A stretch of DNA of 42,564 nucleotides, from NCBI GenBank assembly GCA_021773565.1, contig JAJFJZ010000021.1:1-42564 (forward strand), given 5' to 3'. Below are positions 36,844 to 42,564 of the stretch, in pieces. Under the pieces are notes generated by a model. The model made no database searches, was not told where the DNA came from, and saw nothing but the letters and a program-made list of their open reading frames with translations. This stretch comes from Gammaproteobacteria bacterium. GTDB taxonomy: Bacteria > Pseudomonadota > Gammaproteobacteria > Pseudomonadales > Azotimanducaceae. The position numbers were made by a program, and so were the translations under genes. Position 1 is the first letter of the stretch, and each line of letters opens with the position of its first letter.

Positions 36844-37797
36844 GTGTCCAACCTCATTCTGTTTTCAGGAAATTCAAATCCAGAACTTTTTGCCCGAATA
36901 GCTGATGAGCTGCGTATGGATTTGGGAAGAGCGGCAGTTGGCAAGTTCAGCGATGGCGAAGTTCGGGTAGAGATTCAGGAAAATGCCCGTGGCAAGGACG
37001 TATTCCTGTTGCAATCAACCTGTGCACCCACCAACGATAACCTGATGGAAATGATGATAATGGCAGACGCACTAAAACGTGCCGCAGCCCATCGAATTAC
37101 GGCGGTTGTCCCGTACTTTGGTTATGCCCGCCAGGATCGTCGCCCCCGTAGTAGTCGCGTATCCATCAGCGCCAAAGTGGTTGCAGATATGATGATGGGC
37201 GTTGGGGTAGACCGGTTGATGACGTTTGACCTGCACGCTGACCAGATTCAGGGCTTTTTCAAGATTCCGGTAGAAAACCTGTATAGCAGCCCGGTATTGG
37301 TTGAGCATGCCCTGTCACAGAATTATGAGAATACAATAGTGGTTTCGCCAGATGTGGGTGGTGTGGTACGTGCAAGAGCGATAGCCAAACTCATAAATGA
37401 TTCTGACCTGGCGATCATCGACAAGCGGCGACCAGAAGCCAATCAGTCTGAAGTTATGAACGTAATTGGTGATGTGAATGGCCGAACCTGCATTATCGTT
37501 GATGACATGGTAGATACTGCAGGCACCTTATGTGCCGCGGCAGCGGAGTTAAAGGCTCGCGGTGCGGTTCGGGTAGTGTCGTACATTACCCATGCGGTTT
37601 TGTCCGGTGATGCAGTAAAGCGTATTAACGCATCCGAAATGGATGAGCTGGTTGTTACCGACACGATTCCGCTTAGTGATGAAGCCGAAAGCTGTAAGAA
37701 AATAATTCAATTGAGTTTGGGTAGAATTTTTGCCGAGGCGATTCGTCGCGTTAGCAATGAAGAATCTATTAGTGCCATGTTTAACGGCAGGCACTGA
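36844..37797 (+). CDS. prs: Ribose-phosphate pyrophosphokinase
   Basis: Makes PRPP from ribose 5-phosphate and ATP for nucleotide, His and Trp synthesis. 317 aa, usual. The start is GTG 36844, fitting [20 protein letters not shown]. Motifs are [20 protein letters not shown], the metal-binding [12 protein letters not shown], and the PRPP loop [17 protein letters not shown]. rplY, pth and ychF follow in the same direction, the usual order. Confidence 0.97.
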   Translation: MSNLILFSGNSNPELFARIADELRMDLGRAAVGKFSDGEVRVEIQENARGKDVFLLQSTCAPTNDNLMEMMIMADALKRAAAHRITAVVPYFGYARQDRRPRSSRVSISAKVVADMMMGVGVDRLMTFDLHADQIQGFFKIPVENLYSSPVLVEHALSQNYENTIVVSPDVGGVVRARAIAKLINDSDLAIIDKRRPEANQSEVMNVIGDVNGRTCIIVDDMVDTAGTLCAAAAELKARGAVRVVSYITHAVLSGDAVKRINASEMDELVVTDTIPLSDEAESCKKIIQLSLGRIFAEAIRRVSNEESISAMFNGRH

Positions 37798-37869
37798 TAG
37801 TTATATGAGCGTTTGTATTCCGGTCGCAGGAGTACAAGCCAAATTGTAGTGACTTTTAGGAGATAAGTG

Positions 37870-38574
37870 ATGTCACAAAAACTGAAAATAAGCGCTGAAA
37901 TGCGAACCGACCTGGGGAAAGGTGCGAGCCGCCGCCTGCGTCGGCTTGCTAATAAAGTTCCTGCCATTTTGTATGGTGGAGAAGAGCAACCTGCTGCATT
38001 AACGCTGGTTTATCGTGAACTTGATGCAATCATGAAAGACGAAGCCTTTTATTCGCAGGTGATGGCTTTAAAAATAGCCGGCAAGAACCAGGATGTTGTA
38101 GTAAGAGATTTACAACGCCACCCGGCTACAGACAGGGTTACCCATGTGGACTTTTTTCGTGTGGATGCGGATAAGGTATTGCAAGTAAGTGTACCGTTGC
38201 ACTTTTTAAATGAAGATACCTGTGTTGGCGTTAAGCAGGAAGGTGGCATCATTTCCCATTTGATGAACGAAGTGGAAATCAGCTGTTTACCGGCAGACCT
38301 GCCAGCATATATCGAAGTTGATTTGATTGACCTGGCACTTGGATCGTCAATTCACTTGTCTGAATTATCGCTGCCTGACAATGTAGAGTTTGTGGCATTC
38401 ATGCACGGTGATGAAGATCATGATACCGCTGTGGTGAGTGTACACGCACCGCGAGCCATAGTTGAAGAAGAAGTAGAAGAAGTTACTGACGCAATTGACG
38501 AAGATGCGGATGCGGGTGATTCGGATTCGGATACCGATTCCTCTACCGACAGTGAAGAGTCCTCCGACTCCTAA
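37870..38574 (+). CDS. rplY: 50S ribosomal protein L25, long CTC form
   Basis: 5S rRNA-binding protein related to general stress protein CTC. 234 aa from ATG 37870 (the GTG three bases upstream is rejected on spacing); AGGAG (37858-37862) lies upstream. The L25 domain covers residues 1-95 (LGKGASRRLRRLANKVPAIL, DLQRHPATDRVTHVDFFRV); the CTC beta domain follows to about 195. The last 35 or so residues are strongly acidic and Ser/Asp-rich (DADAGDSDSDTDSSTDSEES). Confidence 0.95.
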   Translation: MSQKLKISAEMRTDLGKGASRRLRRLANKVPAILYGGEEQPAALTLVYRELDAIMKDEAFYSQVMALKIAGKNQDVVVRDLQRHPATDRVTHVDFFRVDADKVLQVSVPLHFLNEDTCVGVKQEGGIISHLMNEVEISCLPADLPAYIEVDLIDLALGSSIHLSELSLPDNVEFVAFMHGDEDHDTAVVSVHAPRAIVEEEVEEVTDAIDEDADAGDSDSDTDSSTDSEESSDS

Positions 38575-38586
38575 ACATCGGCAGAT

Positions 38587-39198
38587 ATGGCAATTAAACT
38601 CATTGTGGGCCTGGAAAATCCGGGCTCACAATTTGCCAAAACCCGACACAATGTGGGTGGAATTTTTGTTTCCCAGCTGGCCCGACGTTTTTCGATACCC
38701 CTAAAAACTGAAAGCAAGTTTAGTGGGCGCACCGGACGTGGCATGATTTGTGGTCACGATGTACGCCTGCTGATACCCGATACATTTATGAATTTGAGTG
38801 GCAAGGCGGTTGGTAGCATTGCTACGTTTTATAAGATTACACCGCAGGAGATTTTGGTCGCCCACGATGAGATGGCATTTGGGCCTGGCGAACTTCGATT
38901 AAAAAAATCCGGTGGCATCAATGGTCATAACGGTTTGCGTGACATAGTTAATTCGTTGGGTGGCAGTGGCGATTTTTTGCGTCTGCGCATTGGAGTAGGA
39001 CACCCCGGCGATGCCAGCAAAGTCACTGCTTTTCTGACCAGCCATACATTGCCCGATGCGGAACGCGAGATGATCTATTCGGCCTGGGAGCTGGATGAAA
39101 GTTTACTTGCCGACCTATTATCGGGTGATCTGCAAAAGGCAATGAATCAATTGCATTCAAGTCAGGCAAAACCTGACGTGGATAACAAGGACACATAG
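38587..39198 (+). CDS. pth: Peptidyl-tRNA hydrolase
   Basis: Releases tRNA from dropped-off peptidyl-tRNA. 203 aa, usual. Active-site residues are visible: Asn in [18 protein letters not shown] and the catalytic His of TRHNVGG. Other marks are [35 protein letters not shown] and [18 protein letters not shown]. It sits between rplY and ychF, the standard neighbours, 12 bp after rplY. Confidence 0.97.
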   Translation: MAIKLIVGLENPGSQFAKTRHNVGGIFVSQLARRFSIPLKTESKFSGRTGRGMICGHDVRLLIPDTFMNLSGKAVGSIATFYKITPQEILVAHDEMAFGPGELRLKKSGGINGHNGLRDIVNSLGGSGDFLRLRIGVGHPGDASKVTAFLTSHTLPDAEREMIYSAWELDESLLADLLSGDLQKAMNQLHSSQAKPDVDNKDT

Positions 39199-39206
39199 GG
39201 AAGTTC

Positions 39207-40298
39207 ATGGGATTTAAATGCGGAATAGTAGGGCTTCCCAATGTCGGAAAATCCACGCTTTTTAATGCACTAACAGAAGCGGGCATTAGTGCGGAAAATT
39301 TTCCGTTTTGCACGATTGAGCCAAACGTTGGTGTGGTGCCTGTGCCAGATAATCGGCTGGACGCACTTGCGCAAATTGTAAAACCGGAGCGGGTAATGTC
39401 CTCTTCTATGGAATTTGTGGATATAGCCGGACTTGTAAAAGGGGCGTCCACGGGTGAAGGGCTTGGTAACAAATTTTTAGCCCACATTCGCGAAACCCAT
39501 GCTATTGCACATGTGGTGCGTTGTTTTGAAGATACCAATATCGTACACGTTGCTGACAAGGTCTCGCCTGTAGATGATATTGGTGTAATCGAAACAGAGT
39601 TGGCACTGGCTGATCTGGAATCAATCGAGAAGGCAATTGTGCGTAACCAGAAGCTGGCAAATTCCGGTAACAAGGAAGCCATGACCTTGCTCGAGTTGCT
39701 TGGCAGGGTGAGTGCAACACTTAATGAGGGCGAGTCTGTTCGTTCTATGGGTCTGGATGAGGAGGCACTTGTTTTATTGCGTGACTTCCACTTGATAACG
39801 CTCAAGCCGGTTATGTACATCGCCAATGTGGATGAATCAGGCTTTGAAAATAATCCCATGCTGGATCAGGTACGTGACATAGCAAATAAGGAAAATGCTG
39901 TTGTTGTGGCCGTATGTAATAAAATAGAAGCGGAAATATCTGAACTGGAAGCGGATGAAAAACTCGAATTTCTTACGGATATTGGCATGGAAGAACCCGG
40001 GCTTAACCGCGTGATTCGAGCAGGGTATGAGCTTTTAAACCTGCAAAGCTATTTTACAGCAGGTGAGAAGGAAGTGCGGGCCTGGACAATATCAGTTGGC
40101 GCTAATGCACCCAGGGCAGCCGCTGCAATTCATACCGATTTTGAAAAGGGCTTTATACGTGCAGAAGTAATCGCGTATGACGATTTTGTCAGCTATTCGG
40201 GGGAAGCCGGTGCAAAGGATGCCGGAAAATGGCGATTGGAAGGTAAGGATTACATAGTGCAGGATGGGGACGTAATGCACTTTCGGTTTAATGTGTGA
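39207..40298 (+). CDS. ychF: Redox-regulated ATPase YchF (Obg-like)
   Basis: Obg-family P-loop enzyme that prefers ATP and binds ribosomes. 363 aa, exact family length. The P loop reads [18 protein letters not shown], followed by [14 protein letters not shown] and the G3 region [20 protein letters not shown]. The G4 position reads NVDE, not NKxD, which fits the loss of GTP specificity. A C-terminal TGS domain ends in [16 protein letters not shown]. It lies 8 bp after pth. Confidence 0.97.
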   Translation: MGFKCGIVGLPNVGKSTLFNALTEAGISAENFPFCTIEPNVGVVPVPDNRLDALAQIVKPERVMSSSMEFVDIAGLVKGASTGEGLGNKFLAHIRETHAIAHVVRCFEDTNIVHVADKVSPVDDIGVIETELALADLESIEKAIVRNQKLANSGNKEAMTLLELLGRVSATLNEGESVRSMGLDEEALVLLRDFHLITLKPVMYIANVDESGFENNPMLDQVRDIANKENAVVVAVCNKIEAEISELEADEKLEFLTDIGMEEPGLNRVIRAGYELLNLQSYFTAGEKEVRAWTISVGANAPRAAAAIHTDFEKGFIRAEVIAYDDFVSYSGEAGAKDAGKWRLEGKDYIVQDGDVMHFRFNV

Positions 40299-40303
40299 CG
40301 ATC

Positions 40304-40332
40304 TTGACAAGTTTGGCGCTAGTGCTCAAAAT
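40304..40332 (+). promoter_or_regulatory. Probable tRNA-Met promoter
   Basis: A perfect -35 TTGACA (40304-40309) and -10 CAAAAT (40327-40332) are 17 bp apart, followed by the GC-rich discriminator CCGTCGCCC. The layout matches the tRNA-Gln promoter at 36528. A leader of about 90 nt precedes the tRNA. Confidence 0.65.
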
Positions 40333-40351
40333 CCGTCGCCCTGAATTTAAC

Positions 40352-40371
40352 CCCGCGCACGGAAGCGCGGG
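40352..40371 (+). promoter_or_regulatory. GC-rich hairpin in the tRNA-Met leader
   Basis: CCCGCGC (40352-40358) pairs perfectly with GCGCGGG (40365-40371) around ACGGAA. No T run follows, so it is not an intrinsic terminator for ychF. It may help processing of the tRNA precursor. Confidence 0.4.
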
Positions 40372-40429
40372 CCGGTGATAGTGCGAGGGCATTTGTCACG
40401 GCATGGAAGCTAGGAAAGTTTTTATACGT

Positions 40430-40506
40430 GGCTACGTAGCTCAGCTGGTTAGAGCACAGCATTCATAATGCTGGGGTCGGTGGTTCAAGTCCACCCGTAG
40501 CTACCA
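40430..40506 (+). tRNA. tRNA-Met (elongator, anticodon CAT)
   Basis: 77 nt with CCA encoded (40504-40506). Acceptor GGCTACG pairs with CGTAGCT, the end pair being G-U. Anticodon stem CAGCA/TGCTG holds the loop TTCATAA, anticodon CAT. The overall sequence matches elongator tRNA-Met, not initiator. Its 3' end faces the integrase gene, which makes it the likely integration site of the element to the right. Confidence 0.95.
40482..40506. mobile_element. Likely attachment site (3' end of tRNA-Met)
   Basis: A tyrosine integrase gene ends 26 bp beyond the tRNA and points at it. Elements of this type usually recombine in the T arm and acceptor end and restore the tRNA. The far repeat lies outside the window, so the exact core cannot be set. 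Confidence 0.5.
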
Positions 40507-40531
40507 ATTAAATCAAAGACATACGCTTACT

Positions 40532-41665
40532 TCAGACCAATTTGGTCTGCTTTCGTCTCCCCACTGCGGGGAATTTGCGGGAGCGCGAGCTCCTTATCAA
40601 GGTTAGGTTTGGTGTAGAGACTCCACCACCACATACTTTTTCAACAGCGTCCAGTAACTCACCTATTTCCACTGCCGAATAGTGCGTAGTGATTTGACCA
40701 TTTTTGTGGCCCAGCAATACCTGCCGCGTTTCATAGCTCACACCGCTGGCGCGTAAACGCCGACCAAAGGTATGTTTTAAATCATGCACCCGTACTTGGG
40801 GTAAACCTGCTTCCTCACGTGCACGACGCCATGCCTTGGTATTGATACGATCTACAGGTAGTCCGTTTTTGTATACAAAAACGTATTCAGAATGCTTTCC
40901 ACGCTGGCGATTAACTACTGCACGCGCCCCCGCATTCATGACTACCAATCGATCCTCACCATTTTTTACACCTTCCCCAGGAATCACAAAAACACTGGTA
41001 TTTAGCTCTGGTACGGAGATTTCCCAATCCCAACGCAAACAAGTTACTTCCTGTTCTCGTGTTCCGGTATTCACCTTAAATAACGCCATCTCCTTTAGGT
41101 GTTCAGGTAGTTTCGCAAACAACAGCGATTGCTCATCCCACGATAAAGGGTATGGTTTCCTTGCATCGTTCCAATCAACAAATTGCAGCAGGGGCGGTGT
41201 TTCAAGCCAGGTTAATCCATACTCGTCACGCCACAATCGGGCCGCCAGGTTCAGTATTCTGCGAACCACAGCCAACTCTCGATTTACCGTATTGGACTTA
41301 ATCCCCCGTTCTCGGCGGTGCTGAATATACGTATCCAACGTGCCCTGATGAACTTGCCGTAATGGCAGGTCACCCACAAACGGATCAAGTACTTGTATTG
41401 CTTGCGCATACCGGCCAATACTGCGTTTGTGCTGGTTATCCAACATAAACTTTGTTGCGGCCTGACGAAAAGATCGTTCAGGGCGAATTCCATATATGCT
41501 TGCTTTGCGTACTTCTTCCAATCGGTGAATCAAATATCGTTCCGCTTCCTCGAGGTCACTTGTTCCAGTGCTCTCTTGAATGCGGCCGTATCCCTTGACG
41601 CATTTATCAATGTGCCAGATGCTCTTTTGGCCTCTCTTATAGAGACCTGGGGTTCGTTTTGACAT
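40532..41665 (-). CDS. Tyrosine recombinase (phage-type integrase)
   Basis: Catalyses site-specific integration and excision of the element. 377 aa. An Arm/core-binding N-terminal part (to about residue 170) precedes the catalytic domain. Visible catalytic parts are the first Arg in NTGTREQEVTCLRW, the box HDLKHTFGRRLRA, LGHKNGQITTHYS with the nucleophilic Tyr. The Arg II position of HxLRH is Lys here. The gene points at tRNA-Met and overlaps the next gene upstream by 136 bp. AGGAG lies just before its ATG (complement of 41663-41665). Confidence 0.95.
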   Translation of the reverse strand: MSKRTPGLYKRGQKSIWHIDKCVKGYGRIQESTGTSDLEEAERYLIHRLEEVRKASIYGIRPERSFRQAATKFMLDNQHKRSIGRYAQAIQVLDPFVGDLPLRQVHQGTLDTYIQHRRERGIKSNTVNRELAVVRRILNLAARLWRDEYGLTWLETPPLLQFVDWNDARKPYPLSWDEQSLLFAKLPEHLKEMALFKVNTGTREQEVTCLRWDWEISVPELNTSVFVIPGEGVKNGEDRLVVMNAGARAVVNRQRGKHSEYVFVYKNGLPVDRINTKAWRRAREEAGLPQVRVHDLKHTFGRRLRASGVSYETRQVLLGHKNGQITTHYSAVEIGELLDAVEKVCGGGVSTPNLTLIRSSRSRKFPAVGRRKQTKLV

Positions 41666-41910
41666 AGTACATCTCCTCTATGTGTCTGCGAACGCCCACA
41701 GCGGGACATATACTCCTCTACCCAGAGATCCATTTCAAGTCGATCAAATGCTATACCTTGCTTGCCAATTGGAATATTTGTAAGCGCTGGTCTGACTTCG
41801 TTGTTGAAGCGGTTCTTGTCCATGCCGAGATAAAATGGGGCATCACGCAAGCGAATTAGTCGGGGCAGGATACGCATGGCCACAGAAATGTTTTTGTTCG
41901 CAGTCTTCAT
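41530..41910 (-). CDS. Excisionase-like DNA-binding protein overlapping the integrase
   Basis: About 126 aa from ATG (complement of 41908-41910); an in-frame TTG at 41946 is less likely. Residues about 20-75 resemble AlpA/Xis winged-helix proteins: RLIRLRDAPFYLGMDKNRF, then IPIGKQGIAFDRLEMDLWVE. The C-terminal third shares DNA with the integrase start in another frame. The place directly before the integrase fits an excisionase or directionality factor. The exact family was not confirmed. Confidence 0.7.
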   Translation of the reverse strand: MKTANKNISVAMRILPRLIRLRDAPFYLGMDKNRFNNEVRPALTNIPIGKQGIAFDRLEMDLWVEEYMSRCGRSQTHRGDVLCQNEPQVSIREAKRASGTLINASRDTAAFKRALEQVTSRKRNDI

Positions 41911-41946
41911 TGTTCCAAATGTTATGTGCGAAATCGCTAAGGGCAA

Positions 41947-42026
41947 TGATCAATGCTTGCAGGAGAAGATTGGTTTATAGGCTATGCTAAAAAGAACCGA
42001 GACGGCCCTCGATTGAATAAACGTTT
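41947..42026. other. Integrase-operon upstream region, no gene seen
   Basis: Start of a 584-bp stretch without a supported gene. It should hold the promoter of the excisionase-integrase pair. TATGCTAAAAAGAA (41983-41996) resembles TAGTGCTAAAAGGAA (42055-42069) on the other side of the palindrome, possibly a repeated binding site. Confidence 0.3.
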
Positions 42027-42051
42027 TTAGTGATTACACTGTAATCACTAA
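42027..42051. promoter_or_regulatory. 25-bp near-perfect palindrome, operator-like
   Basis: TTAGTGATTACA (42027-42038) and TGTAATCACTAA (42040-42051) are exact reverse complements around a single C. Such odd-centred palindromes are typical operators of dimeric repressors. It lies between the excisionase-integrase pair and the right-hand unit, so it could control both directions. The regulator is not in the window. Confidence 0.6.
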
Positions 42052-42070
42052 GCATAGTGCTAAAAGGAAG

Positions 42071-42216
42071 CTGCACAGTATTGTGAGTAAATGCAGAATG
42101 AGCAGGCCCTGTGCCAGGCGAAGTCCTGGCGCATGGCTTGCCTTGATCCGAAGGCGCCTCGTCACTAGCAAGCGAAGCGGGTAGTGACGAGGGTAGCAAC
42201 GTCAGTAACTGTGCAG
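42071..42216 (+). ncRNA. Candidate multi-branched structured RNA
   Basis: A closing helix CTGCACAGT (42071-42079) / ACTGTGCAG (42208-42216) encloses three hairpins. The first is TGTGCCAGG (42110-42118) / CCTGGCGCA (42125-42133), 9 pairs with one G-U. The second is GCCTT (42140-42144) / AAGGC (42151-42155). The third is CCTCGTCACTA (42157-42167) / TAGTGACGAGG (42182-42192), 11 perfect pairs. A retron-type RNA, a group II intron domain or a new RNA would all be compatible; the family is not recognised. Confidence 0.45.
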
Positions 42217-42299
42217 TCTGGCGGTTGGATATTCGTGTGCGGCGCGAGTTTACTCAGGGTATATTGTCCACTCGTTTGACATAACCGTTCTATCCGAGG

Positions 42300-42501
42300 C
42301 CACATCGGTAATGTGGATGAGGGCACCCGCCCTTGCCATCCAAAATGGCATTAACGGGTAACAGTGTCACTTCGGGCTTTTTGTGACGCACCCGCTTATT
42401 AGCGACCAGCCCATCTTTCATCACTGCAGATGTATCTGCAATCTTTCAATCTTGCCGTGTTGTACACGGCTTCTCTAAATATTGCGGACCTATGGTTCCG
42501 C
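42300..42501 (+). other. Array of seven short hairpins in the leader of the right-edge gene
   Basis: In order: CCACAT/ATGTGG (42300-42316), AGGGC/GCCCT (42320-42333), TGCCAT/ATGGCA (42334-42350), a nested pair CGGGT/ACCCG with GTGTCAC/GTGACGC (42355-42394), TGCAGAT/ATCTGCA (42425-42440), GCCGTGT/ACACGGC (42454-42470), and GCGGA/TCCGC (42484-42501). Linkers are short and AT-rich. No coding frame is supported here. Confidence 0.5.
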
Positions 42502-42510
42502 TTAACTTAA

Positions 42511-42530
42511 AAGGAGGTGAAGTATTCACC
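42511..42530 (+). promoter_or_regulatory. Full-length Shine-Dalgarno inside a hairpin
   Basis: AAGGAGGTGA (42511-42520) is a perfect match to the 16S 3' end. GGTGAA (42516-42521) pairs with TTCACC (42525-42530) around GTA, hiding half of it. The ATG begins at the very next base. Confidence 0.6.
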
Positions 42531-42564
42531 ATGACACAAGGCTCACTGAGTGAGTCCATTGGAT
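42531..42564 (+). CDS. Start of an unidentified gene (3' partial)
   Basis: ATG 42531 opens a frame reading MTQGSLSESIG up to the window edge. The consensus ribosome binding site directly upstream argues that it is real. Eleven residues are too few to name a family. Confidence 0.45.
   Translation, partial: MTQGSLSESIG

Noticed and set aside
40320-40345. tRNA fragment or second att site upstream of tRNA-Met (TCAAAATCCG-like)
   Set aside because: The bases are fully explained as -10 box and GC-rich discriminator of the tRNA promoter.
41926-41930. GTGCG as the 5' end of a group II intron
   Set aside because: The pentamer is common by chance and the following bases do not match an intron start that can be recognised with confidence.
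42071-42216. Integron attC site
   Set aside because: The outer arms lack the RYYYAAC/GTTRRRY core sites, and no integron-type integrase is present.

Overview
The window is a 42.5 kb piece of a bacterial chromosome, almost certainly from a gammaproteobacterium. Three things point there: the order tuf-S10-spc-alpha ribosomal operons ending in rplQ, the divergent uvrA/ssb pair, and the blocks proA-nadD-rsfS-rlmH-mrdA-rodA-mltB-rlpA-dacA-ybeD-lipB and hemA-prfA-prmC-moeB / lolB / tRNA-Gln / prs-rplY-pth-ychF. Base composition is moderate and a TonB-dependent receptor follows rplQ. Together these suggest a free-living marine-type Pseudomonadales/Cellvibrionales relative, but that placement is inference.

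Layout. Positions 1-134 hold the end of tuf. Positions 172-14661 carry the S10, spc and alpha operons: rpsJ to rpsQ, rplN to rpmJ, and rpsM to rplQ including rpoA. Positions 14636-16819 encode an outer-membrane receptor overlapping the end of rplQ. Positions 16859-21149 hold uvrA (minus), ssb (plus) and uppP (minus). Positions 21306-31859 are a plus-strand run: a LON-domain protein, proline and NAD synthesis, ribosome silencing and 23S methylation, the PBP2/RodA elongation machinery with MltB, RlpA and PBP5, then YbeD/LipB. Positions 31845-35795 are a tightly overlapped minus-strand operon hemA-prfA-prmC-moeB. Positions 35873-40506 hold lolB, tRNA-Gln, prs, rplY, pth, ychF and tRNA-Met. From about 40507 to the right edge lies the left end of an integrative element that uses tRNA-Met: a tyrosine integrase, an excisionase-like gene overlapping it, and about 580 bp of non-coding DNA dense in inverted repeats in front of a new reading frame cut by the window edge.

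The core genes are ordinary in content. The unusual signals are these: (a) an L30 protein with an 83-residue Lys/Ala/Pro tail in front of a normal 62-residue core; (b) short tandem duplications at gene borders, several of which copy the 3' end of a gene together with its stop codon; (c) a fourfold 17-bp repeat of a TTGAC box ahead of the S10 operon and a 220-bp hairpin-rich spacer with a terminator-like element between rpsJ and rplC; (d) loss of ispE from its usual place between lolB and tRNA-Gln; (e) a multi-branched RNA-like fold and a palindromic operator-like site in the integrative element. Item (e) is the best candidate for an undescribed system, but the window ends before its protein can be read.
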